A DNA stretch of 64,000 nucleotides from Fen-1058 sp964398185. Lineage in GTDB: Bacteria > Chloroflexota > Anaerolineae > Fen-1058. The stretch is taken from positions 1 through 64,000 of the forward strand of contig CAYNML010000024.1 in assembly GCA_964398185.1 (NCBI GenBank), read 5' to 3'. Positions 27,557 through 35,844 of this stretch are shown here, piece after piece. The translations under genes and the position numbers were made by a program. The notes beneath the pieces are model-generated. The model saw only the letters and a list, made by a program, of their open reading frames with translations. It had not been told where the DNA came from and did not search any database. The number at the start of each line of letters is the position of its first letter. The first letter of the stretch is position 1.

Positions 27557-27649
27557 GCAGCGGGGAATCACTCACGCGCGCAGCTCAGATTGTCAAACGG
27601 CCCGGCACTGTCGCTGCGGCGCGCGTGACCCACACGAAAGGAATCTGGT

Positions 27650-30600
27650 ATGAACCGCTCGGCTTTGCGCATCGGCTCGGTGTTGGTGTTGGCTGTCTCC
27701 ATGTTGGCCGTGTTGCTCGTGTTCCTGCCGGCGTTGGCCGTGCAGCTCCCGTTGGTCAGTGACGACTTTGAGAGCGGCGCGGGACTGTGGACCGTGCAGG
27801 CCGGCAACTGGTCGATCACAACTACCCCAGAGGGCGCGGCGTACAGCGTCATCTACAGCGGATCGCCCAGCACAGCGCGCGCCATTATCACGGAGACGAC
27901 GGTGCCGGGATCGACGGCGTGGACGGATTATCGGATTGAATCGCGCATCAAAGTCATCACCGGCACCGGCGGCTATTACGCCATGCTCATGGCGCGCTAC
28001 AAGGACGCCCGGAACTACTATTTCATGACCCTGCGCGGCGATAATGGCCGCGTGGAGATCAGGCGTTACTACAACAACTCCTCCAGCGGACGCACCCTCA
28101 CGTCGACCAATGCCAACATCGCAGTGGGAACCTGGTACACCGCGGCCTTTGAGTTGCAGGGCAACACGCTGCGCGCCTACATCGATGGAAATCTGGTGGC
28201 GACGGCCATCGATACCAACACCGTTGAATCTTTCTATACCGGCACGGCGGGACTCGCCACCGCAACCGGCTCGGCGCTGTTCGACGATGTGCTGATCACC
28301 GATCTGCGCGCCTACACCCTCACCGTGAGCAGCGCCGGCAGCGGCGCCGGATCGATCAGCAGCGATCCGGCGGGCATTAGCTGCGGCGCTACCTGCGCGG
28401 CAAGCTTCGATGCCAACAACGTGATCACGCTCACGGCGACACCCGACGCCGGATCGAGCTTTGCCGGTTGGCTGGGCGCATGTGTGGGCACAGGTCCGTG
28501 TGTCGTCACGCTGGATGCAGCGAAGGCAGTGGTCGGCGTCTTCTCGCTGGACACGCAGCCGATGCTGGTGGTCAACAAGGGCAGCAACGGGTATGGCCTG
28601 GTCACGAGCGACCCGGCGGGCATCGAGTGCGGCATGACGTGCACGGCCAGCTTTGCGCACAGCACGGTAGTTACGCTGACCGCTGCGCCCGAAAGCGGAT
28701 CGCTCTTCACCGGGTGGAGCGGTGAAGGCTGCACCGGCACTAGTCAATGCGTTGTTACCATGGATGCCGCGAAGAATGTGACGGCGAGTTTCACACTGCA
28801 AATCTTTGCGTTGAATGTCAGCCAGGCGGGCAACGGCACAGGCACCGTGACCAGCAATCCGGCCGGCATCAACTGCGGCGCGACATGTTCGGCCAACTAC
28901 AACGCCGGTACAGTGGTGACGCTCACGGCGTCACCCGACACAGGTTCGACGTTCACGGGGTGGTCGGGGAGTTGCAGTGGATCGGGCACGTGCGCTGTCA
29001 CGATCAATGCGACGACGGGCGTCACCGCGACCTTCGATCTGATCACCTACACCTTGACAGCCCATCGGGCGGGCAACGGCCTAGGATCAATCAACAGTAC
29101 CCCGAGCGGCATCGATAACTGCACAGATGCTACATGCGCGGCGATCTTCAACTACGGCACAGTCGTCACGTTGGCGGCGACGGCGAATACCGGCTCGCTC
29201 TTCGCCGGCTGGAGCGGCGAAGGGTGCAGCGGCACAGACCCGTGCGCGGTGACCATGACCGCGGCCAGGACGGTGACGGCGACGATGAGCCTGCTGACCT
29301 ACACGTTGAGCGTCACCACCGCCGGCCATGGCACAGGCTCGGTCACCAGCGTTCCTGCCGGTATCGACTGCGGCGCGACATGCTCGGCTATCATCGATCA
29401 CGGCACGGTCGTCACGTTGACAGCTGCGGCTGATGGCGGCTCGGCGTTTGCGGGCTGGCAGGGCGCAAATTGCCTGGGGACAGGCGCTTGTGTCGTAACG
29501 CTGGATGCGGCTAAGTCTGTGACCGCGCTCTTCTCGTCGAATAGCAATCCGCTGCTAGTGGTTTATAAAGGCGGCACTGGATTGGGCACTATCACCAGCG
29601 AACCGGTTGGCATCGATTGCGGCATGACGTGCACGGCCAGCTTCGCGCAGAATACCGTCGTGACGTTGACGGCCACGCCGGATGCCAGTTCACTCTTCGC
29701 GGGCTGGTGTGGCGCGTGCTTAGGCGCCGGGCCGTGCGTCCTCACCATGGACGAGACCCGGAACACGCGCGCGGTCTTTATCGACACGTCGGCCATTCTG
29801 GCCCTGGACGATTTCGAAAGCGGTGCAGGGCAGTGGACGGTTGAATCGGGTGCGTGGACGATCAGCATGGCTGATTCGCAAGTCTACAGCACCAGCCAGA
29901 CGGTGGGCGTTAGTTTTGCGCGTTCGGTGATTTCGAATGCGCACACCTCCGGCTGGACCGACTATGTTTTCCGCGCCAGAGTGAAACCGCTCGTGGGCCA
30001 GTATGCCATGTTAATGGTGCGCTATCAGAATGCCAACAACCACTACTTCATGGACTTGCGCACCGACAACGGCAAGATCGAAATCAAGAAAATGGTGAAC
30101 GGTTCATCGGGCAGCGCGCTCAAGAGCGTCAGTGCCGGCATCACCGCCGGGACGTGGTACACCGCCGAACTCGAAGTGGTGGGCGCGCAGCTGCGCGGTT
30201 ATCTCAACGGCGTGCTGGTGATCACAGCCACCGATCCGCTGGTGAATCCGCCCTTTATGACGGGCGGCGTCGGCGTGGGCACGCTCAACAACAGCGCCGA
30301 GTTTGACGATGTGCAAGTCGCCTCACTGGCTCCGATCTACACGCTGACCGTCCAGCGCGCCGGCAGCGGTTCCGGCGCAGTGAGCAGCACACCGTTCGGG
30401 TTGGATTGCGATCTCAACTGCGTCGCGGGCTTCAACGGCGGCGCGGTGGTGGCGCTCGTCGCTGCGCCTGATCCCGGATCGACATTTGCCGGCTGGCTGG
30501 GCGGCGGGTGCAGCGGCACAGGATCGTGCACCATCACGCTGAATGCCAACAAGTCGGTCACCGCCGTGTTTTCGTCGGTCAGTGAGCCGATGCTGGTGGT

Positions 30601-32308
30601 CAACAAGGATGGCAATGGCGCCGGCGTCGTGACGAGTGTGCCCGCCGGTATCGATTGCGGTGCGATGTGTGCTGCCGGTTTTACGCAAAACACGATCGTC
30701 ACCCTCACCGCAACGGCCACCAACTACTCCACGTTCATGGGCTGGAGCGGTGAAGGTTGCAGCGGCACAGGATCGTGCACAGTGACCATGGATGCGGCTA
30801 AGTCTGTCACCGCCACCTTTACGTACTTCACCTACCCGCTCACGGTGTCCACTGCCGGCAGTGGACAGGGCACGGTGACCAGCAATCCGGCAGGGATCCA
30901 CTGCGGTGTAACGTGCACGGTGAGCTTCGGCGGCGTGGTCACGCTTACCGCTGCGCCTGATCCGGCGACACACTTCGACGGTTGGAGCGGCGCCTGCAGC
31001 GGCGCGGGCCGGTGTGTCATCACAATGGAGGCCGCCAGGAGCGTGACGGCGACCTTCACGCAGTACAACACGTATCTGCCGCTCATTCGCAACTACATCG
31101 CGCCGGTCACGGTCGCGCCGGTGTACGTCGCGCCGAATGGCCTGGATACCAATCCTGGCACCATCACGCAGCCGTTCAAGACATTGAACAAAGCGATCGC
31201 GCAGACGACGCCCGGCCAAACGATCTTCCTGCGCGGCGGCGTTTACTCGCACACCGACACGATCACGTTGAGTCAGAGCGCCAACAATGTAAACATGTAC
31301 AAGATCTGGGCTTATGCCGCTGAAAAGCCGGCGCTGGATTTCGCGGGCGCACCGTTTGGGGCGCGTGGCTTCAACATCACGGGCAACTTCTGGCATCTGA
31401 AAGGTCTGGAGATCCGGTACGCGCCGGACAACGCCATCAAGATCGAGGGCAGCTACAACATCGTCGAAAACTGTGTGCTGCACCACAATCAGGACACGGG
31501 CCTGCAAATCGGCCTGGCGACAGAATCGGTCAATCCCGGCGGAACGCTGGCCGCTTACAATCAGGTGATCAACTGCGACTCGTATCGCAACTATGACGCG
31601 GCCACCAACGGTTCCAATGCCGATGGCTTTGCGGCCAAACTGCACCCCGGCCCCGGCAATCTCTTCAAGAGCAGCCGGGCCTGGGAGAACGCCGACGACG
31701 GTTGGGACTTGTTTCTGACAGACTACCCGGTGATGATCGAAAATTCGTGGACGTGGCACAACGGCGATCCGGCGATCTTCAATCACGTCGGCCCGTGGGG
31801 CGGCAACGGCAACGGCTTCAAGGTGGGCGGCGGCAACAATCACGCGCCGCACATCTTGAAGAACTGTCTCGCCTTCGATCACAAATACGGTCCCGGTTCA
31901 GGCACCAAGGGCTTCGATCAGAATCACAATCTGAGCGGCATTACGATCTACAATTCGGTGGCGTGGGACAATGCGATCAATTATTCGTTCTACGAGCAGC
32001 CCACCGACGGCACGCATCATGTGTTGAAGAACAACGTCGGCTTCGCGTGGACCAGCAGCAACGTCAATCTGTCGGCGGATACCATTCAGGCGGCCAACAG
32101 CTGGACTCTCACGGTCACGACCAACATCAGCGATTTTCTTAGTCTGGATGCGCTGCTGGCCAGCGCACCGCGCCAGCCCGATGGCGCTCTGCCGCTCAAC
32201 GACTTTGCGCGGTTGACGAATGACAGCGATCTGATCGACGTGGGGGTGGATGTGGGCCTCCCCTTCCTGGGACTGGCGCCGGACTTGGGCGCGTTTGAAA
32301 AGCGATAA
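27650..32308 (+). CDS. Secreted PL9 pectate lyase with nine cysteine-bearing repeats and two lectin-like domains
   Basis: The 1552-residue exoenzyme has a signal peptide at residues 1-31. A concanavalin-like (LamG/DUF1080-type) domain spans about 33-222. Six 75-85-residue repeats of the divergent InlB-B type, each with four conserved cysteines and an F-x-G-W core, cover about 222-715. A second concanavalin-like domain (about 718-900) and three more repeats (to about 1138) follow. From about 1158 to the end lies a right-handed beta-helix pectate lyase of family PL9, with the calcium/catalytic block DGFAAK (Asp1325, Lys1330) and the ADDGWD acidic cluster (Asp1349, Asp1350, Asp1353). It cleaves polygalacturonate outside the cell into the unsaturated oligomers used by the operon. 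A short 'TYLPLIRN' linker precedes the catalytic domain. Confidence 0.9.
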   Translation: MNRSALRIGSVLVLAVSMLAVLLVFLPALAVQLPLVSDDFESGAGLWTVQAGNWSITTTPEGAAYSVIYSGSPSTARAIITETTVPGSTAWTDYRIESRIKVITGTGGYYAMLMARYKDARNYYFMTLRGDNGRVEIRRYYNNSSSGRTLTSTNANIAVGTWYTAAFELQGNTLRAYIDGNLVATAIDTNTVESFYTGTAGLATATGSALFDDVLITDLRAYTLTVSSAGSGAGSISSDPAGISCGATCAASFDANNVITLTATPDAGSSFAGWLGACVGTGPCVVTLDAAKAVVGVFSLDTQPMLVVNKGSNGYGLVTSDPAGIECGMTCTASFAHSTVVTLTAAPESGSLFTGWSGEGCTGTSQCVVTMDAAKNVTASFTLQIFALNVSQAGNGTGTVTSNPAGINCGATCSANYNAGTVVTLTASPDTGSTFTGWSGSCSGSGTCAVTINATTGVTATFDLITYTLTAHRAGNGLGSINSTPSGIDNCTDATCAAIFNYGTVVTLAATANTGSLFAGWSGEGCSGTDPCAVTMTAARTVTATMSLLTYTLSVTTAGHGTGSVTSVPAGIDCGATCSAIIDHGTVVTLTAAADGGSAFAGWQGANCLGTGACVVTLDAAKSVTALFSSNSNPLLVVYKGGTGLGTITSEPVGIDCGMTCTASFAQNTVVTLTATPDASSLFAGWCGACLGAGPCVLTMDETRNTRAVFIDTSAILALDDFESGAGQWTVESGAWTISMADSQVYSTSQTVGVSFARSVISNAHTSGWTDYVFRARVKPLVGQYAMLMVRYQNANNHYFMDLRTDNGKIEIKKMVNGSSGSALKSVSAGITAGTWYTAELEVVGAQLRGYLNGVLVITATDPLVNPPFMTGGVGVGTLNNSAEFDDVQVASLAPIYTLTVQRAGSGSGAVSSTPFGLDCDLNCVAGFNGGAVVALVAAPDPGSTFAGWLGGGCSGTGSCTITLNANKSVTAVFSSVSEPMLVVNKDGNGAGVVTSVPAGIDCGAMCAAGFTQNTIVTLTATATNYSTFMGWSGEGCSGTGSCTVTMDAAKSVTATFTYFTYPLTVSTAGSGQGTVTSNPAGIHCGVTCTVSFGGVVTLTAAPDPATHFDGWSGACSGAGRCVITMEAARSVTATFTQYNTYLPLIRNYIAPVTVAPVYVAPNGLDTNPGTITQPFKTLNKAIAQTTPGQTIFLRGGVYSHTDTITLSQSANNVNMYKIWAYAAEKPALDFAGAPFGARGFNITGNFWHLKGLEIRYAPDNAIKIEGSYNIVENCVLHHNQDTGLQIGLATESVNPGGTLAAYNQVINCDSYRNYDAATNGSNADGFAAKLHPGPGNLFKSSRAWENADDGWDLFLTDYPVMIENSWTWHNGDPAIFNHVGPWGGNGNGFKVGGGNNHAPHILKNCLAFDHKYGPGSGTKGFDQNHNLSGITIYNSVAWDNAINYSFYEQPTDGTHHVLKNNVGFAWTSSNVNLSADTIQAANSWTLTVTTNISDFLSLDALLASAPRQPDGALPLNDFARLTNDSDLIDVGVDVGLPFLGLAPDLGAFEKR

Positions 32309-32371
32309 GGGTAATTCCCCCGATCGGATCCGGTGAAAGCCGCCAGTCCGATCGGCTGCCGGTGAGCGCTT

Positions 32372-33604
32372 ATGGCTAAGATCAAATTCACCATCTACGG
32401 CGATCAGCCTTCGCCCCTGGAAAATCTGGATTTCCTGCTGCAGGAGTTTCAGAAACAGGAGCGTGTCCAGGTTTCCGTGGAGCGGCTGGCATGGGAAGCC
32501 GCCTGGCCCAAGCTGCTGAATTATGCGCTGTATGGCGGCGGCCCGCATGTGTCGCAAATCGGCTCCATTTGGACGAGCACGTTGGTGTCGATGAACGCCC
32601 TGCGGCCGTTCACACCACAAGAGATCTCGCTGGCGGGCGGCAAGGAAGCATTCCTGGAACCGGCCTGGCAGACGGCGGTGCTGCCCAGCCAGTCTGTAGC
32701 GTGGGGCATCCCGTTTACGGGATTCACCTATGTCGTGCTTTACCGGCGCGATCTGCTGCAACAGGCGGGGGTCGCCGAGGAGACCGCGTTCGTTTCGAGC
32801 GAAGCCGTGTTGGAGACGCTGCGGCGCTTGCAGGCGGCCGGTGTTGCTGCGCCCGTGGTGCTGCCCGCTGGTCAGCCGTTTCGCGCGCGGGTGCACATTG
32901 CGGCCAGTTGGCTCTGGGGAACAGGCGGCCACTTTGTCACCGACGATGAACGGCAGGCGCAGTTTGATCAGCCCGCGGCGCGCGCCGGGTTGAGATCCTT
33001 TTTCCAGCTGTACTCCTATCTGGCGCCGCACGATCACAATCTGACCTATAATGAATGCCTGCAGCGTTTTGTGACAGGCCAGGCAGCGGTCGTCATCGCC
33101 AGCACAACGATACTCCCCATGCTGCGACAGGCCGGTGTGCCGCAAGTGCTGGAGAGTCTCGGCTCAGCCATTTTGCCCGGCGTGCCGTGGATCGGCGGAT
33201 CGAACCTGGTGGTGTGGCGCGAGGCACAAATGTATCCCGATCTCGATCGGGCGGCGTTGGCGCTGGTCAAGTTCTTGACGAGTCACGCCGCGCAGTGAAA
33301 ATATGCGGTGGCGGCCAACGCCATCCCGGCGCGGCAGTCGGCGCTGGCCGAGTTGTGCTTTGAACCGGCGGCCTTGAATGAGACCTTCAAACATTCCCTG
33401 CAGATGGGCCGTAGTTACCGCCCGGTGTTGATCTGGGTGCGCATGATCAACGATTTGAGCGATACCTTCGACGCCATAACGGCCGAGGTGTTGGCGCAGC
33501 AGGACATCGACGAAGTGTTGAGCAAACACCTGACACCGCTGGCGCAGCGGTATAATCGGATGTTGTCTCTCGACCAACTGGCGCAGCTTGATCGACGCGG
33601 CTGA
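32372..33604 (+). pseudogene. Family 1 solute-binding protein without signal peptide, split by an in-frame TGA
   Basis: Two stretches in the same frame, 32372-33298 (308 codons) and 33299-33604, together make one about 410-residue family 1 binding protein. The first ends at '...FLTSHAAQ' and the second continues 'KYAVAANAIPARQSAL', exactly the junction seen in intact relatives. Only a single TGA interrupts them. The N-terminus (MAKIKFTIYG) begins at the mature domain, and no signal peptide or lipobox is visible in the 63 bases upstream. TGA is used as a normal stop in neighbouring genes, so readthrough is unlikely. It may be a decayed gene, or the 308-residue part may persist as a truncated cytoplasmic protein. 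A sensor-like role is possible but unproven. Confidence 0.8.
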
Positions 33605-33638
33605 CGTGCTCGCCTGACTGCTAGAAAGGAACCGACTC

Positions 33639-35108
33639 TTGAATCTGACAACCCTCTCACGCCTGAAGTTCTCACCGCGTTCGCTGGTCAGCCACGAGGT
33701 AGCCGAGTTCGGCCTGGCCGAGACAGAGAACGGCCCGCGTCTGGCAATTTTGACGGCCACTGCCGACGCTCCGCTCTTGCAGCCATTCGAGGGGAAACGC
33801 TCTGAGCACGACGGGCATACGCTGATTCTAGGCCTGCTCAGTCCGCGCAATGCCGCGGCGCTGCGCGAGCAACTTCCCTGGCTCAAGCCGCGCCCGCTGG
33901 GCCTGAAAACATCGGCCGGGCTGGGCGATCGCATGGGGTTGGCGACACCCGGTCATGTGCGCGCCATTCGCGCCGCGGGTAACATCGCGCCCATTTTCGC
34001 GCAGCAGTCCATCCGCGAGATGACGCGCACCGGCCGCACCCCGCAGCAAGTCATGGACGACGCCACGTGGGGCATCTTTCAAGAAGGCTGGCAGCGCGGC
34101 ATGGGCGCCGATGCCGATCACTTGAAAACCACCGCCGATATCGATCGCTGTGCCGCGGCGGGTTTCACCTTCTTCACGATCGATCCCGGCGAGCATGTCG
34201 ATAACTCAGCGGAGACGGCGTCACTGTCGGATCTGCGGGCGCTGGCGGAACAGCTGCCGCCCGATCGGCACGCGGCGGCCACCGGGCTGTTAAATCAAAC
34301 CTTCGATCTGGAAGGCCACGCCGTCCACTTTGACGAGCACACCCTGCTCAAAGCCATGGTGAAGTATGGCCGCGCAGTGGGACACGTCGCGCGCCTGTAT
34401 CAGCATTTGATCTCCGTGATCGATCCAGCGCAGTGCGAGTTGGAGGTGTCGGTAGATGAAACCGAACAGCCCACGTCACATGCCGAACACATTTACATCG
34501 CCAGCGAACTCAAACGGCTGGGCGTAAAGTGGGTCAGCCTGGCCCCACGTTACATCGGGCGCTTTGAAAAGGGCGTCGACTATATTGGGGATGTGGCCGC
34601 CTTTGAGCAAGATGTTGCCGTGCATGCGGCCATCGCGCGCCGGTTCGGCCCCTACAAATTAAGCCTGCATTCCGGCTCCGACAAGTTCAGCATCTACCCG
34701 GCGGCCATGCGGCAGACGCGCGGGCTGGTACACCTGAAGACGGCGGGCACCAGTTATCTGGAAGCGCTGCGCACCATTGCGGCACTCGACATACCGTTCT
34801 TCCGCAAGATTTACGCCTTTGCGCGCGAGCGCTACGAAACGGACAAAGCCAGCTATCACGTTTCGGCGGAACTATCACGCACGCGTGCCCCGGAAGATCT
34901 CTCGGACGCTGAACTGCCGCACCTGCTGGAACAGTTCGATGCGCGCGAAGTGCTGCACGTCACGTTTGGATCGGTATTGACCGAGCGCAACGCCGACGGC
35001 TCGCGCCGCTTCTACGATCGGTTGGTGGACCTCTTGCGCGCGAATCCTGAGGACTATGCGGCCAATCTGGAGAGACACTTCATCCGACACTTGCAGCCGT
35101 TTGCCTAA
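33639..35108 (+). CDS. uxaE: Tagaturonate epimerase (UxaE-like)
   Basis: The 489-residue protein matches the UxaE family, first characterised in Thermotoga, which epimerises D-tagaturonate to D-fructuronate in galacturonate catabolism. The central FDLEGHAVHFDEHTLLKAM and CELEVSVDETEQPTSHAEH segments are rich in likely metal-binding residues, and LSLHSGSDKFSIYP follows. The start is TTG at 33639, supported by GAAAGGA 8 bases upstream and by N-terminal homology beginning at once; the first internal ATG would cut the fold. It extends the locus from unsaturated uronates to saturated galacturonate. UxaC and UxuA-like enzymes are not in the window. Confidence 0.85.
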   Translation: MNLTTLSRLKFSPRSLVSHEVAEFGLAETENGPRLAILTATADAPLLQPFEGKRSEHDGHTLILGLLSPRNAAALREQLPWLKPRPLGLKTSAGLGDRMGLATPGHVRAIRAAGNIAPIFAQQSIREMTRTGRTPQQVMDDATWGIFQEGWQRGMGADADHLKTTADIDRCAAAGFTFFTIDPGEHVDNSAETASLSDLRALAEQLPPDRHAAATGLLNQTFDLEGHAVHFDEHTLLKAMVKYGRAVGHVARLYQHLISVIDPAQCELEVSVDETEQPTSHAEHIYIASELKRLGVKWVSLAPRYIGRFEKGVDYIGDVAAFEQDVAVHAAIARRFGPYKLSLHSGSDKFSIYPAAMRQTRGLVHLKTAGTSYLEALRTIAALDIPFFRKIYAFARERYETDKASYHVSAELSRTRAPEDLSDAELPHLLEQFDAREVLHVTFGSVLTERNADGSRRFYDRLVDLLRANPEDYAANLERHFIRHLQPFA

Positions 35109-35242
35109 CTTCGCGGCAGCAGCGGCGGGTCAGCATGGCCCTTGCCGGGCAGACACCGGCGATATCGGCGTCAAGCGCTGCCCGCCACCGATTCCCCTGC
35201 TCTGGCCCAATGTCAGCAGCGACCCGCTTGCAGTAAGCGGGG

Positions 35243-35363
35243 TGTGCATGCAAAAAGTGTCAGGAGGCTCACCGTCCGCGTCCCCGTCCGCTACGCTCAC
35301 CAACCGCGTGGACGCGGTTGGTGAGCGCGAATCTAGCTGACACGCGCAGCGGTTGCATGCACA
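35243..35363. repeat. Nested inverted-repeat structure after uxaE
   Basis: Three pairs of arms nest in one 121-base block: tgtgcatgcaa (35243-35253) with ttgcatgcaca (35353-35363); gtgtcag (35257-35263) with ctgacac (35337-35343); and a perfect 16-bp stem at 35294-35327 with a 2-base turn. A further small hairpin (cccgctt and aagcggg) lies just upstream. It may terminate uxaE transcription or be a remnant of a mobile structure. I see no T-run. Confidence 0.75.
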
Positions 35364-35425
35364 TGCGAGGTCGGCCCAACAAACCAAAAGTGATCACACT
35401 GATCACAAATTAATCACCAATAAAA

Positions 35426-35465
35426 GGCGACGATGGGATTTGAACCCATACTGAGGGTTTTGCAG
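35426..35465 (-). pseudogene. tRNA-Cys(GCA) 3'-half remnant
   Basis: Read on the minus strand, this is an exact tRNA 3' half: anticodon loop ctgcaaa with anticodon GCA, anticodon stem 3' strand accct, a 4-base variable loop, the perfect T-arm atggg-ttcaaat-cccat, acceptor strand cgtcgcc and a U at the discriminator position, as expected for Cys. The 5' half does not fit: the opposite anticodon strand is agaaa instead of agggt, and no ggcgacg acceptor strand is found. There is a weak D-arm-like gtggctgag at about 35484-35492. This pattern fits a degraded gene or a tRNA-derived attachment-site duplicate. Confidence 0.65.
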
Positions 35466-35664
35466 TTTCTCACCGCGCCAATCTCAGCCACTGAACAACT
35501 GATCGATCTCAGATTACCTCGCCGCGAAGTGTTCCTGAAGAACAAGCCTGAATTCAGGCGGGCAGGCTTCTTCGCAAACCCGGCGATCGGTTCACCGAGA
35601 TTCGCTTCAGTCTTCAACCAAACCACGACACGCTTCCAACCAAAAGCATACGACCAAAGCACTA

Positions 35665-35693
35665 CTGAAAATCGGGCGTGGCTTTGTTATAAT
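35665..35693 (+). promoter_or_regulatory. Sigma-70-like promoter of the giant surface-protein gene
   Basis: A -35-like ctgaaa (35665-35670) is separated by exactly 17 bases from a consensus -10 tataat (35688-35693), with the extended -10 TG one base before it. It is the best promoter in the window and would give a leader of roughly 145 bases before the GTG start at 35845. Confidence 0.65.
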
Positions 35694-35844
35694 CGTGGCG
35701 ATCTTCATGGATTAACCCCGGATTAAAACGGAGCACGCACATCCAGCTGCATAGCTTAACCCACCCGGTTGGCGCAACACAAACGAACTGCAAGTTGGCC
35801 GGAGTATCTCTGGCCGTTCCCGATTTTGAACGGAGGATATCGCT

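Larger units (their letters stand above)
35109..35844. other. 736-base intergenic region with foldback, tRNA-Cys remnant and promoter
   Basis: No protein gene is supported here. From left to right it holds a GC-rich stretch, a nested foldback (35243-35363), a repeated tgatcac motif around 35389-35406, a tRNA-Cys 3'-half remnant (35426-35465), a 14-base palindrome gcctgaattcaggc (35546-35559) and a strong promoter (35665-35693). The part from 35370 to 35700 is noticeably AT-richer than its surroundings. Confidence 0.7.

Noticed and set aside
30323..31882. Long open frame of 519 codons on the minus strand within the PL9 gene
   Set aside because: It is antisense to a well-supported secreted lyase. 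Its translation is Arg/Ala/His-rich without domain signals and it has no ribosome-binding site; it is a by-product of high GC codon usage.
33296..33298. Recoding of the in-frame TGA as tryptophan or selenocysteine
   Set aside because: TGA is the normal stop of neighbouring genes, including ATGA overlaps; no recoding stem-loop is seen, and relatives do not need Trp or Sec at this site.
35243..35363. Integron attC site
   Set aside because: The nested arms lack the GTTRRRY/RYYYAAC core pair, and no integrase or cassette series is present.
35426..35500. Intact tRNA-Cys gene
   Set aside because: The 3' half is exact, but the 5' acceptor and anticodon strands do not pair (agaaa opposite accct, no ggcgacg), so a functional cloverleaf is not supported by eye. 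A tRNA covariance-model search would settle it.
35414..35662. 82-codon minus-strand frame across the tRNA remnant
   Set aside because: It reads through the tRNA T-arm and a palindrome, has no ribosome-binding site and shows no domain.
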